DNA of 64,000 nucleotides from Cryptomeria japonica (GCF_030272615.1 NC_081410.1:571651241-571715240), one strand, 5' to 3'. Counted from the first letter of the stretch, positions 1-12,613 are shown. Notes: generated from the letters alone by a model not told the origin. A program made the numbers and translations.

Positions 1-559
1 AAGAACATTGATAATAACCCATGAGAATAAGTTGAACACACATCCAAATTGATCTCTATTGCTTAATTGCTTGAATAATACTATCCAAGTCTCTTATACA
101 AAGCTTGTGAAAAAGTGGAATCCCCTACATTGAATAATAATGAGGTATATATAGGTGAAGTCATAACCACCTGAGGTAACTACCCTAACCACCTTTATAA
201 CTACTTTATAACTTCCTCAACTACTTGAAATAACTTCCTCAACTTTGGAAGAAATAACTACTTAGAAAAACTACCCATAATGAGAACTTAGGATAACTAC
301 CTCATCCAATGCTTAGAAAAACTACCCCTTACAAATAAGTTAGGATTGACCTAACTTTCACAAAAGAAAAGCCCAAATTCTAACTTTAATTACAATAAGT
401 GACTTAGGTCACTTTTACAAAGATCAACTTGAAACATTAAAACATTAAAGTTAGGACCAATGTAAGGTACTTATCCATCTTCATCTTCTTTATTGATCTT
501 TGTGACCGTCTCATCATCTATTCATCTTTATTGACATCAAAAAGTAGTTTTCGCCAACA
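1..559 (-). mobile_element. LTR fragment, cut by left window edge
   Basis: Read on the reverse strand, the block begins with TGTTGGCG at 559 and has a TATA box (CCTATATATACC) at about 146-158. Between them, at 165-340, the words AACTACC and ATAACTAC recur about ten times, so the region upstream of the TATA box is a short-motif array. No polypurine tract lies next to the start, so it may be a solo LTR. The other end is outside the window. Family unknown. Confidence 0.5.
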
Positions 560-599
560 AATATTCTTCAAGTACATATGTGCTTCAACTATCCCGTTA

Positions 600-2550
600 A
601 GCATATTTGGCTTCCATGAATACACATTCTTCCAGAAACCAAGGAGTCTTGCATCAATATGACTAACTTATTTCAAAATACTGCATATTTTGTTCACGTT
701 TCCCCATAACCATCTTGACATGACATTAAGTGAGAAGAGTTGAATGTCTTCACTAAATGATAAATTTATATACGTCTATACATTCTTTGTCACATTCTGT
801 CAATACTTCCTGCACTTCTCTTTATCTCCACATCAGCAAGATTCCGGAAATTGACTTTGGGATTTTTTTACATATCTTCTCATAAATTCATTCTAATATG
901 TCTTTTGTGTGCAACCTGTTATTATTTCATTTTGCTCCATGAGATGACATCTTTTGGAGGCATTTGTCAAATGGATCTTTTTCTATGCAAATTCTTTCAC
1001 GGCTTGTCCGGTGTACTTCAGTGGGTGTCCATACCATGAGCATGAAATAATGTTTCTCTCAAGCATCCTTTTGAATAATTCATGATGCCATGTCTATGTT
1101 TGTCATGCTACACACATGTCGACCAATGCCTCTCCTTTACTTTGTATTCTTGGGTGACAATGTTGATTGCTAGGAGATGGTTAAAACTAACATCTTTCAT
1201 AGGCGATTTAAGGAGTATCGATAATGTTTAACTCTTTGTTCTCCCTCTTCATCGACGTTATGGGATGTGTGAGAATCTTAACTTTGGCAACCTAGGAAGA
1301 GTTACCAACTTGTTGACGATGACCAATGTGCCGCCTTGAAACCTTTTCTTTACCTTGTGTATACTTACATTCTTTTATTGAACATTTTCAATTAGTCCAT
1401 TTATATAGAATCTACAATAATTTCTTTTCTTTTCTTGAGATGATGTCCCTCTTCCTCGAGGCAATAAAAAAAAAAACTCATATGCTTGGCAATGCTTCCA
1501 CCTTTCGCATACATGTCTACACAGGCACTTGCAACTGTAACTCGAACATCTGATAAACCCCTTTACCGGTAATGCTCTGCTTCATGCTTCACATTCAAGA
1601 AAACGCGTCCTCATAATCGATGTTGGTACATGATATTGAGTGTCTTCAAGGTGGTCATCACAAACACAAAGGTCGATTACAACCACATATCAATCAACTG
1701 TATATATGCAATCCTTTGGATCAAAATCTGTATAGCCTCCATTTCAATTTTAGAGATGTGAAGTGCATTTGCTTGTAGATTTCTAAAGCTTTGTAAACAT
1801 ATCCATTTGTGTTTGGTATGCAATCATTACATTCATTGGAATGACATCATTTTGAAGAATAATGTCAAACAGTTCGTATATGCTTTCGTCTTCCCTTCCA
1901 CCGACCACACATGGTGAAGTCAAATTTGGCTTTCTGTGCAATTACTCAAAGGTTTTTCAAACTTTTTCAATATACCCATTGTGTACATATACTGCAATCA
2001 CGCATTTGGTGAGACCACATTTCTTCGAGGCATTGATTAAAACAATTCATGTGATGTCTATGATTCCTCATTTTTCACTTGTATCTACCACCTTTTGCAC
2101 CTATGATGCAATCATGGCATTCCATGAGATGAATCCGCTTTGAGGCATTTTGTCAAAGAGTTCAAGTGCGTTTTCTTGAAAATGAATAAGTCCTTCACAA
2201 TGAATCCATTTTCTGCAAATCTTGCAATCATTATGTTCCTTGAGATGACATCTGCTTCGAGCCATTATGATAAAATATATGTACCCACTATGCTCTGATA
2301 TGTGTTCATAACCTTCCAAAGGCTCCCATTTTATCATTGGCGTGGAGGATGCTGGCATGGATCATGATAGAAAATTCTACCAAATTCTGAGCATTGTTGT
2401 TATAGACAGAAAGGATGGTGGTCATGCAGCTCGAGTTCATAACTACCTAGTTGCATGTGCTTGAAATCTTTCTGAAGCCTTTTCAACAAAAACCATTTTA
2501 TTGTATATCATGTTGGCCAAACCGTTTCCAACAATATTATCGCACAAAAT
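600..2550 (-). pseudogene. Decayed PPR (PLS-type) gene
   Basis: No long frame survives, but the reverse strand repeatedly encodes the PPR signature of the type LFDKMPQRDVISWNAMI. The clearest copy, around 2105-2170, reads LFDKMPQSGFISWNAMIAS. Weaker copies are visible near 2265, 2030, 1850 (ELFDIILQNDVIPMNVMIA), 1455 and 960, with frameshifts and stops between them. PLS-class PPR proteins normally act in organelle RNA editing or processing; this copy cannot be functional. It abuts the LTR at 559. The periodic motif supports a PPR origin, but the 5' and 3' limits are approximate. Confidence 0.6.
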
Positions 2551-3171
2551 GCTCTGTACCGTTATGCTTTGATGAAGTAGTTATTTGCGAGTAGTTATAA
2601 TAACTACCTCCCTCTTGGTCTTCGAGATCAAATGAGAAATCCCGTTGTCGGCAATTTGTGAAAGTTGGCCAATCTTTTGATAATTTCACTTATCCTTCAT
2701 GTCTTCACTTCATCGATGACTTTTGAGAGTGCTAAATTTTTCTTTTGATAAGCTTTCTCCAAATCTTTTTGGTGACTTTCCTTGTACAGTCCACAACTTG
2801 TCACTAATGCTATTAGGTGGGACATATCGGTGGTTTTGGAAATTTGAGCAAGTCATCGATAAATGATTGCATTGGGGTCTTTCAAAATTGAAACAATTCA
2901 TCGACAAGTGAAGAGCAAAGTGAGAGAATCAGTCTTAAATACTTCGGAAACTTTGTGAAATGAGCAATAAATATCATTTTGATATGCCATTTGATAAAAG
3001 CTTCATCTTCGGTGATTTATTAAAATGTAACAACTCATCGAAAATGCCTCATGATTGAATACCTTGGCATCTTTGAAAACTTGGCCACATTATGAAAAAT
3101 CTCACCATGAAGGAACATTGACACAAAATTTTAAATTTTGACAAGTTTGAAATTAGGGCTAACACAGATAC
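2551..3171. other. No recognisable gene
   Basis: AT-rich sequence with no frame or repeat I recognise. It may hold further remains of the neighbouring PPR pseudogene. Confidence 0.4.
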
Positions 3172-3181
3172 ATACATATAC

Positions 3182-4119
3182 ATGAAGCAAAAAAAGTGTG
3201 GTGGAAGATCCAAAGCTGGATTGCTAAATGGTTGCTTAAGGTAGTGAGTCTAGAGTAGCTACATTCTAAGGAGAGTATTGTAGGTCGTGAGTTGAAGGCT
3301 TAATTTGTCATGAACCGATTCAGACCACCTAGTTAGAGGTTACTTTTATATGCCATATACTTATACTGTTGACATTTTTGCATGTGATGACTTTGATTAG
3401 ATTATTAATGATGTTAGATGATACTATGGTGTTTTAATAATGTTAATGATGATAGATGTTATTTATGATATTTAGAATGCTATTTATAATTGAATTAATG
3501 ATTGACCCACTTGAATCCTCGCCCATAGGGCAACATGTACAAAAACACGAACTACAGTCTTGTCTTCACCATGCACAATAAATGCAAAGGAGAATGAATG
3601 CAGGAGAGAAAGAAAGAGGAAGGTCTTACCACTGTGGAGGAGGCCTTACCACATCCTCCACTCGCGAGAGGGAACCCCATTGTCGAGCCTAGACATGCGG
3701 TCCATGTCGACAAACCCTAGTTGCAGACCATCCTAAATTACCACTATTTCCTTTAATTTATAATTTTTTTGAAAATATGTCTCCTAATACAAATAAAAAA
3801 AAGGACAATTACATAATCCATAGTAAAACAAACAATCTATTTAAATATCATAATTTTAAAATAAATATACCTTTTCAAAAATCTTTATGTTAGAGTAATC
3901 TTTTATTAGCTAATAATTATTTATTTAATTATTAGTCTATTATACTCTATGCTTAAGCTTAAACTTAGGAATCTTATAATTCTTTAAGGTTTTCTCCTTT
4001 AGGGTTTCGAGTATCCTTTTATAAAGATTCTCTCTTTTTATTTTCATAATAACTATAATTATTGAATTGCATTCTTGTTGCACAATCAATATGACTCCTC
4101 TTTTCTAGATCTCTGAATT
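3182..4119 (+). repeat. Tandem segmental duplication, copy A
   Basis: This segment, starting ATGAAGCAAAAAAAGTG, is repeated at 4525-5453 with few substitutions and small indels. Both copies contain the same flank, the same CTTTA target site and the start of the same LTR. The duplication therefore happened after the LTR element inserted. Copy A stops inside the LTR where the microsatellite begins. Confidence 0.85.
3888..4119 (+). mobile_element. Truncated copy of the 330-bp LTR
   Basis: Starts TGTTAGAGTAATC, preceded by CTTTA, and matches the first ~230 bp of the LTR at 5222-5551. It ends abruptly at the microsatellite. It is a by-product of the segmental duplication and not a separate insertion. 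Confidence 0.8.
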
Positions 4120-4120
4120 C

Positions 4121-4524
4121 TGATATATGTATATTTATATGTATATGTATATGTATATGTATATTATATACATATGTATGTATACATGTATATGTATATA
4201 TACATATTATATACATATGTATATACATGTATATATGTATATATTTATATATGTATATACATATACATATATACATATATACATATATATATGCATATAT
4301 TTATATATGTATATACATATACATATATACATATACATATATGTATATACATATACATATACATGTATTGTATGTATATGTATATGTATATATATGTGTG
4401 TGTGCATGTATATATGTGTGTATATAGATTATATACATACATACATAAATACATATATGTATGTATATATGTATGAATGGATGTATACATATATATACAC
4501 ACACACAAATATATATATATATAT
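4121..4524. repeat. TA/GTATAT microsatellite
   Basis: About 400 bp of ATAC/GTAT/TATA dinucleotide and hexanucleotide repeats with a few TG and CA runs. The long open frames here are low-complexity artefacts. A short remnant of the same repeat (ATACATACATATACATG) precedes copy A at about 3170-3184, so both duplicated copies begin beside this repeat. Confidence 0.95.
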
Positions 4525-5453
4525 ATGAAGCAAAAAAAGTGTGGTGGAAGATCCAAAGCTGGATTGCTAAATGGTTGCTTAAGGTAGTGAGTCTAGAGCA
4601 CCTACATTCTAAGGAGAGTATTGTAGGCCATGAGTTGAAGGCTTAATCTGTCACGACCCGATTCAGACCACCTAGTTAGAGGTTACTTTTATATGCCAGA
4701 TACTTATATTGTTGACATTTTTGCACGTGATGACTTTGATTAGATTATTAATGATGCTAGATGATACTATGGTGTTTTAATAATGTTAATGATGATAGAT
4801 GTTATTTATGATATTTAGAATGCTATTTATAATTGAATTAATGATCGACCCACTTGAATCCTCGCCCATAGGGAAACATGGACAAAAACACGAACTACAG
4901 TCTTGTCTTCACCATGCACAATAAATGCAAAGGAGAATGAATGCAAGAGAGAAAGAAAGACGAAGATCTTACCACTGTGGAGGAGGCCTTACCACCTCCT
5001 CCACTCATGGGAGGGAACCCCATTGTCGAGCCTGGACATGTGGTCCACGTCGACAAACCCTAGTTGCAAACCATCCTAAATTACCACTATTTCCTTTAAT
5101 TTATAATTTTTATGTCTCCTAATACAAATAAAAAAAGGACAATTACATAATCCATAGTAAAACAAACAATCTATTTAAATATCATAATTTTAAAATAAAT
5201 ATACCTTTTCAAAAATCTTTATGTTAGAGTAATCCTTTATTAGCTAATAATTATTTATTTAATTATTAGTCTATTATACTCTATGCTTAAGCTTAAACTT
5301 AGGAATCTTATAATTCTTTAAGGTTTTCTCCTTTAGGGTTTTGAGTATCCTCTTATAAGGATTCTCTCTTTTTATTTTCATAATAACTGTAATTATTGAA
5401 TTGCATTCTTGTTGCACAATCAATATGACTCCTCTTTTCTGGATCTCTGAATT
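4525..5453 (+). repeat. Tandem segmental duplication, copy B
   Basis: Second copy of 3182-4119. It runs into the intact left LTR of the element at 5222. Differences from copy A are scattered point changes and a short deletion near 5106. Confidence 0.85.
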
Positions 5454-5551
5454 GTGGCCTCCATAACTTTTTTGCTTCTCTCCTTCTGTGATAGATTTGC
5501 ATGCAGGTGATCTTTGGGAGCTGTAGAGTTGATTTCTCCTCAACTCCAATA
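5222..5551 (+). repeat. Left LTR (330 bp) of the non-autonomous element
   Basis: Pairs with 14378-14707. A possible TATA region is CTCTTATAAGG near 5350. Followed directly by the primer-binding-like site at 5552-5563. Confidence 0.85.
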
Positions 5552-5563
5552 TGCTATCAAAGC
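5552..5563 (+). promoter_or_regulatory. Primer-binding-like site (tRNA-iMet type)
   Basis: TGCTATCAAAGC directly follows the LTR and differs at two positions from the usual plant TGGTATCAGAGC. Confidence 0.6.
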
Positions 5564-7021
5564 TCTAGATCTACATGCCCCTATTCTCTTCATGAGAGAT
5601 TTTAGGCCTTGTTCTTCAGATATGTGTATTCGAGGGTTTGTGCAGTTGTTTTTTTGCATTTCTGGGTGTAGCTGAATTTTTATACACTTTGGTGCCAAAC
5701 GGACCTTGCCATTGGATTTGGGTGGTCGTTTCCACAAAATTTGATATAAAATTCGCCTATATTCGACATCAGGTGTTTGGGAAGCCAAAACAAATTTTGG
5801 CCCAAGGTCGTATGACCTCGAGCACATAGTTCGAGAAGGTTTTTTTTTAAGCATGTGCTTTTTTTCCCAAACAAAATTTCATTTTGTCACGAAATTTTTA
5901 AAAAAGGGGTTTTGATTTTTCATCGAAAAGGGTGTGTTTTTTAATAATGGGCGGATTTGTTTTAAAAAGAGGGGGAATTTATTAAAAGGTACCCACAGGT
6001 ATCAAAGATGGCAGGCCTTGCGGGTCCCTTTGTCCCTTGGCCCCTGTGTGCCTGCTACTGGAGTTGACTGCTGCTTGTCGGCGTTGCCTGTCCCTGTCGT
6101 CTTCCCCCGCCCCTACACCTCAAACAATCCACCCCTACGGTCTAGCCTCCGATCATCGGCCACCTACTCGTCACCCAAGCGCCATTGTTTGCTTTCCGGC
6201 AGCCCTGCCGCCTCTGATGCCCCTCGGATGTCCCACTGCCAACTGCATACTGGTTTTCTTTTCCAGTCATCAGATGCAATTTTCCAGCAGTCAAGATTTT
6301 TATGCAGCGACTTGATTTTTTTTTCGACAAAGATTTTTCAAGCAGACTATTTTTTTGCCTACAACGGCCATACAACTGTCAAATTTAGGCTCACAGTCTG
6401 CTAACGTCAGCAGACCTGAAAGCCCCTTTTGGGTCCATCCGAAAAACCTTCAGTTTTTTGGTCGTATCTTGGGCATACGGAGGCGTTTGTTGACAAACTT
6501 TATATCGTCAGAAAGATCTTTCCACGCTCTATCCAGATCTAGAGGTTTGAACTTTTGATTTTTCTTTTTTGATGGTGTTTTTTGCTATCAAAATTAGAGG
6601 TTCAATTTTGCACTCCATGAGACATAACTTGAGCATCTCAACTCCATTTTTTGAAAACTTTATATTGTTGGAAAGCTTGTTCTATGTTCTTTACATTCAT
6701 ATGAGTTTTCTTTCTAGATTTTGCTCCAGGTATATTTTATTCATTTTTTTGCTTTTAAGCACTTTGGTAAATATCTTGGATGTTTCAGGTCCTGGGATCT
6801 CTTTCTTTGAGTAGGATGTCTCATATTTGGCTATTCTTTCTATTTCTAGTATTTTATCTCTTCTGATCATTGTAGCATTTTATTTATGCAAACATACTGA
6901 GATAAAGTGCCATCATACATTATATACTTGGGATCTTGCGCATCTTGTGCCTTATTGTACATGCACTACTTATAAAGTGCCATGGGGGGTTGATGTTTGC
7001 CTTTGTTTGCCATCTACCTTT
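5564..7021 (+). other. Internal region of the non-autonomous element, left part
   Basis: No retroelement domain is visible. The 156-codon frame at 5934-6404 is Pro/Ser-rich and resembles nothing I know. A GC-richer patch lies at 6000-6250, unlike its AT-rich surroundings. Confidence 0.5.
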
Positions 7022-8076
7022 TATTGGTAATATGGATGTGTTGCATTAGTTTTGTCATTGATGTCAACACTTATCCTTCGGGAGATCTTTGATTATGTTG
7101 AACCGACACATTATGCTCACCGACAATTCAGTGACTTATGCATAGTCATCGGTATATTGTTCACCAGTGGTTATATGGTTCATCGACATGGTTGATGACT
7201 TGTTATCAACTGGAGATCACTTGATTATGTCAAAGACATGGTTTGGATTCTTGGTTTTGTTATTTTGGTTATTGGTCTAATCGGTTTGACATATTTGTTG
7301 TTATCGGCAAATTGGCCTAGGTTATGGACTGATATGCATTATCTATTCTAGATCAACACGAGACGTTATGGAGATGATTTATTGATTGGATATTGTTGTA
7401 AATGTATTGAGTCAACATGATGTGTCGCATCTTGACTTGTTTATAATTGATTTTATTGTAATATTCTTAGTGAGCAGACCTACACATTTGGTCTTAGGTT
7501 TTGTATATATGAAAGATCTCAATTGATGAGATGTGGGATAGGATATGTAAGGTTATGGCATTGTAACATGGTATGTGTGAATATTGAAGATCATATGAGC
7601 AGACCATAGAGAAGGTTCAAGGAAGGTTTGAAGGTGATTATCAGAGCTTAACCGACACTGAATCTAGCATTGGAGGTGCTATTTTGAACAGTACATTATT
7701 CTAGGATTTAATCATCCTACTATAGTCATTGTGACTCCCATTTGAGCAGTGTGCTCTAGGCGGTTGGTTTTTCTGCATGTGCAGACCCCATTTGTATACA
7801 CATACTATCTGCAGTAGTATCATCTGATTGTAGGTAAGTTTTCCCACCGTGGTTTTCCCCCTTGCAGGGTTTCCATGTTAAAATCTTTGTGTTATGTGTT
7901 GTGGATGTTGTTTCTCTTTATGTTTCATGCATTAAGTTTCTCTGGTATTGATATTAACTGTTAATCTGTTAACCGACATTAAGTTTGGTTTACCGTATTA
8001 AGTATCAATTGGGTTGAAATTATTAGACAACTGATTCACCCCCCCCCCCCTCTTAGTTGCCTTCTGGGTCCTAACA
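7022..8076 (+). repeat. Left LTR of the copia element
   Basis: Starts TATTGGTAATATGG (the first dinucleotide is mutated; the right LTR has TGTTGG) and ends GGGTCCTAACA. A C-run lies about 30 bp before the end. Confidence 0.9.
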
Positions 8077-8090
8077 ATTGGTATCAGAGC
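8077..8090 (+). promoter_or_regulatory. Copia primer-binding site
   Basis: ATTGGTATCAGAGC contains the canonical plant initiator-Met tRNA site TGGTATCAGAGC, two bases after the LTR end. Confidence 0.9.
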
Positions 8091-8133
8091 TAAGTTCTCT
8101 TTTTGCAAAAGCCTAACAGCTTGAGGATGTCCT

Positions 8134-9237
8134 ATGGCAACAAACATTTTCAGGAAGGACAGTTCGAAACTTGATGGAACTAACTATGGTATATGGAAGA
8201 TCAAAATGGAGACACATCTGAATTGCATTGGAAGAGACATATGGGAAGCTACAAAGAATGGCTATGTTGACCCTACATCGAATCAACCTAATCCACCAAC
8301 ATTGGGTAAAGATCAAGAAAATGATTGCAAAGCAAGAGAATCACTTTTGAGTGCATTATCAGATCAACAAATCATGGGATTATCAAACCGATCTACTACT
8401 AAACTTATTTGAGATAAATTGGAGACACTGAATGAAGGAGATACCACTATCAAAATTGTAAAACTGGAATGTTTCTGGGTCAGGTATGAAATTTTGAAAA
8501 TGGAAGAAGATGAAAGAATTTCTTCTTTTATGGAAAGAGTTAATGAAATTGTTTTGGAAATACAATGTTGTGGAGGATCCTTAAGTGAAGATAAAATTGT
8601 TTCTAAAGTTTTAAGAGCATTGCCACCGGCATATAAAATGAAAGTAACTGCTATTAATGAGTTGAGAACAATGCCCAATACATCAGTATCTAGAGATACC
8701 TTGGTTGGAAAACTTTCAGCATTTGAGCTTGAGGAATTTGGTCATGTTGCTACAATTAAGACAGATATAGCCTTTAGAGCATTATCATCTACAACATCTT
8801 CATCATCATCTGATAAATCTGATTGGGAATCACTTTATGCAAGAGAACTTGAAGATACCAGAAAGGAAAATGAAGAATTGGAAGAACTTGAAACACTATT
8901 TGCAAGGAAAATGCCTAAAGGCCCAGTTGGAAGTAAGTATGAATGTAAAGCATCATTTGAATGTTTTAATTGCAATAAAGTTGGTCATATGGCATCTAGA
9001 TGTCCTGATAGACATGCAAGATTAAGAGAGGAAGCTAAAAGAACATATAAGCCTAACTCTGAATATCAGAGATACAGATTTAAGAAGAATAGAGACAAAT
9101 CTTGTTACTATGCTGATGAAGGAGTTACTAATGATTCTAATGAAGAACAAACAGACAATGGATGGGATTTTGTTGCAATAAAAGAAGATCAATCAGCACC
9201 TCCTCTTCCACTGGTAGAGCAGGCCCTGTCAGCTAAA
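8134..9237 (+). pseudogene. gag: copia gag (capsid/nucleocapsid)
   Basis: The frame opens at 8134 with a typical copia gag N terminus (KLDGTNYGIWKIKMETHL). TGA at 8410-8412 sits where this family has Trp, and the frame then continues from 8413. A UBN2-like capsid region is followed by a CCHC zinc knuckle, CFNCNKVGHMASRC, encoded at about 8962-9003. The gag core packages element RNA into virus-like particles in the cytoplasm. The internal stop means this copy cannot make full-length Gag without readthrough. Confidence 0.9.
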
Positions 9238-9516
9238 ATTGAAGAAAAGGATGAATGGATCATAGATTTCGGATGTTCACATCATATGACTAGTGATAAA
9301 AGTAAATTCTTATCTTTTTAGGAATATAGTGGAGTTCTAGTAAGATTTGGCGATGATAAAGCTTGTTTGATCAAAGGAAAAGGCACTATATCTTTGGATG
9401 GTAAGCACAATACTAACAATGTTTATTATGTTGAAGGTTTGAAGCATAATCTTTTGAGTGTTGGTCAATTAGTTGAAAAAGGATTTCAGTTACAGTTCAA
9501 GAATGGTAAATGAAAA
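9238..9516 (+). pseudogene. copia aspartic protease remnant
   Basis: The active-site region reads WIIDFGCSHHMT (about 9256-9291). The family has D-S-G or D-T-G where this has D-F-G, so the catalytic triad is altered. TAG at 9319-9321 and TGA at 9511-9513 break the domain further. The downstream motif GLKHNLLSVGQL is typical of the end of the copia protease region. The enzyme would normally cleave the Gag-Pol polyprotein. Confidence 0.85.
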
Positions 9517-9519
9517 ATC

Positions 9520-10534
9520 ATGAACATAATTGGATTGGAAATTGTAACCGGTAATCAGACTAAAGGTAATATCTTTCATTTGAACAACAATGATAAGACA
9601 TGCTTGATTGCACATATTGATGAAAGTTGGTTATGGCATAAGAGACTTTGTCATGTGAATTTTGATTGCATTGTAAAGATCAGTTCAACTAAGGCAGTAA
9701 GGGTTTTACCTAAGATTGTGAAACCTCATAATCTGGTATGTAAGGAATGTCAAATGGAAAAGCAAGTTAGAACAACTTTTAAGAGTATTTTTGAGAAAGC
9801 CAATACTGTTCTTGATTTAATCCATATTGACTTGTGTGTTTCGACAAGAAATCTACAGGAAGATAGATACTTTATGCTAATTATTGATGATTATTCTAGA
9901 ATGTGTTGGGTTACTTTTCTTGGGGAGAAATCAAAAGCTTTTGGAAAATTCAAACTATTCAAGGCAATGGTAGAGAATGGAATCGATAAGAAAATCAAAT
10001 GTTTGAGATTAGATCAAGGAGGAGAATTTACATCTAAGGAGCTTAATACATTCTGTGAAGTGAATGGAATCAAAAGACAACTATCAACACCTCAGACACC
10101 TCAGCAGAATGGAATTGTGGAAAGGAAGAACAAAACTATTCTAGATGCAACTAGAAGCATGATATTGGAAGAAAATCTACCTCATGTATATTGGAGAGAA
10201 GCAGTGAATACAACGGTTTACACTTTCAATAGAATTCACATCAAAGGTGAAACCGGTAAGATCCCTTATGAACTATACTCTTAAATACTTTAGAATTTTT
10301 GGAAGCAAATGCTATATTAGGAGAGATGAGTATATTGGTAAATTTGATCCTAGAAGTGACGAAGGAATATTTCTTGGTTATTCATCTAAGAGCAAGGCAT
10401 ATAGATGTTTTGACAAAAGATTGCAGAAAATCATTGAGAGTGCAAATGTGAAGATAGATGAAAAATTTAGAGGAAATTCAAGGTCTATAGATTCTGAACC
10501 GGCAGTTGAAATGATCATAAATGAGCCTATATAG
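9520..10534 (+). pseudogene. copia integrase
   Basis: The HHCC zinc-binding region is visible as LWHKRLCHVNF and VCKECQ. The DDE catalytic core follows: Asp in HIDLCV, Asp in LRLDQGGEF, and Glu in TPQQNGIVERKNK. A frameshift near 10255-10270 moves the C-terminal part (IFGSKCY, GIFLGYS) into another frame, and TAG follows at 10532-10534. Integrase would insert the cDNA into the genome and generate the 5-bp duplications. Confidence 0.9.
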
Positions 10535-10684
10535 AGTGCACCAGTACAGAGTGTGGATCCAGTCACACCGACATCATCAGATAATTCCACAGTGACTGAA
10601 GAACAACAACATGTGAATAAACCCAGGTATGTAAGACTAAATCACTAAAAAAATCAGATAATTGGGAATAAGTATTAAGGTGTT
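10535..10684 (+). other. Integrase-RT linker, stop-rich
   Basis: Encodes a low-complexity Ser/Thr/Pro-rich linker with several stops. No catalytic motif is expected in this part of copia pol. Confidence 0.5.
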
Positions 10685-11491
10685 ATGACAAGAGGAAGAT
10701 TGGAAAATGAAGAGGTATGTTTAATTTCTCAAATTGAACCAACATCTATTATTGAAGCTTGTCAAGATGAACATTGGATTAAAGCAATGGAAGATGAACT
10801 AGATCAAATTGAAAAGAACAATACATGGACATTAGTTCCCCGACCTAAAGACAAAAATGTAATTGGAACTAAATGGGTATTCAAAAATAAACTTAATGAA
10901 GATGGTAAGGTAATTAGGAACAAAGCAAGATTAGTGTGTAAAGGATATTCACAAAAAGAGGGAATTGATTATAATGAAACCTTTGCACCAGTAGCTAGAA
11001 TTGAGGCGGTCAAATTATTTCTTGCGTTTGTAGCTCATAAGAACTACAAAGTATATCAGATGGATGTAAAATGTGCATTTCTGAATGGTGATCTTGAAGA
11101 GGAAGTTTTCATTGAACAACCTGATGGATTTTAATCGACAAATGATAAGGACATGGTTTGTAGATTAAGGGAAGCTTTGTATGGATTGAAGCAAGCTCCT
11201 AGACCTTGGTATGCTAGATTGGACAAATATCTTTTGAAGCTTGATTACACTAAAGGTAATGTAGACAACAACTTATATTATAAAGTAACTAATGATGGCA
11301 TCTTGGTTATTGAAGTTTTTGTTGATGATATCATTTTTGGAGGAGAAGATGGATTGTGTAAAGACTTTGCTAACAAGATGCAGGAAGAATTTGAAATGTC
11401 TATGATTGGGGAGATAAATTTTTTTTTAGGATTGCAGATTTCAATGTCAAACAAAATACTTGAAGGAACTATTGAAGAAATTTGGTATTGA
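10685..11491 (+). pseudogene. copia reverse transcriptase
   Basis: Contains the RVT_2 hallmarks: [49 protein letters not shown] and the catalytic box VFVDDIIFGG (FVDD in place of the usual YVDD). TAA at 11132-11134 interrupts it after EQPDGF, where the family continues. The frame is lost again near 11455-11465. It would copy element RNA into cDNA. Confidence 0.92.
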
Positions 11492-12248
11492 AAACTCCAA
11501 ACTGGTAAGTACTCCTATGACTACAACTGATAAATTGGCATTGAAGGATGATTCAGCTCCTGTTAATCCGACACGATACAAGTCTATGATTGGAGGTTTA
11601 CTGTATTTGACACAAACAAGACCTGATATAATGAATGCAGTATGTATTGTTTCAAGATTTCAGATTAATCCTAAAGAAAATTATGAATCGACAGTAAAAA
11701 GGATTTTCCGGTATCTACAAGGCACAACAAATCTTGGTTTATGGTACCCTAAAGATGAAAATTTTGATTTATGTGCATACACTGATGCAAATTGGGCAGG
11801 AGATGTAGATGATAGAAAGAGCACCACTGACGGAGAATTATTTCTTGGTAGCAGATTGATTTCATTGTTGAGTAAGAAGTAGAGTTGTGCATCATTATCA
11901 ACAACAAAATCAAAATATGTTGCAGCAGTAACTAATTGTACTCGGGTATTATGGATTAAGCAAATGTTGAAGGACATAAAGGTAAAATGTAAAGAACCTA
12001 TAATCATTTATTGTGATAATTTAGCAACAATTGATATATCAAAGAATCCAGTATTCCACTCTAAGACTAAACATGTTTCTATCAAATACAATTTTCTGAA
12101 AGAGAATGTTGAAGCAAAAGAAGTAAGATTGGTTTATGTGAATACTAAAGAGCAGATTGCAATTATCTTTACTAAACCTTTGCCTAAGGAAACTTTTGAA
12201 TATCTCAAAGAGAAGCTTGGGATAATACCCTCGCCGGTAGAGACTTAG
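11460..12248 (+). pseudogene. copia RNase H and C-terminal pol
   Basis: Starts in the RT connection (STPMTTTDKLALKDD, GGLLYLTQTRPDI) and continues into the RNase H region (AYTDANWAGDVDDRKST, LSTTKSKYVAA, IIYCDNLATIDISKNPVFH). TAG at 11880-11882 lies after LSKK, where the family normally reads through. It ends with the conserved tail FTKPLPKETFEYLKEKLGI and TAG at 12246. Confidence 0.9.
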
Positions 12249-12613
12249 ACAGTTGAAGATTAGCATCAAATCGACAGAAAATAATAGAGAAACCTTTTTT
12301 CAGCTTTGATGAAGGAGAGCTACTTCACACTTGGGGAGTAGTTAGTTATTAATTGGTTATATGTTCTGGTATTTTTATTTGCTTTGGCATTTGATGTCAA
12401 AGGGGGAGAGATATCTATGGAAAAACTTTGTATTTAGGAAGCATTATCCTAGGGGGAGAGATCATTCATTGGGGGAGAGATATATACTCTCTGCATTTTG
12501 GTTTTGATTTCCGGTATTGATCTATTTTGGAGATTTTTTGGTTTTTGGCATTTTGTTTTTGACACTTAGATGTTTTTCCATCTAGTGTTGCCATCAATGG
12601 CAAAGGGGGAGAT
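12249..12613 (+). other. Copia 3' untranslated region and polypurine tract
   Basis: Contains three GGGGGAGA blocks (about 12402, 12454, 12470) and a final AAAGGGGGAGA at 12602-12612, directly before the right LTR. The last is the probable second-strand primer. Confidence 0.8.

Noticed and set aside
4019-4646. Several overlapping frames of 60-130 codons rich in Tyr, Ile, His and Met
   Set aside because: They are translations of the TA/GTATAT microsatellite in several frames on both strands, with no coding signal.
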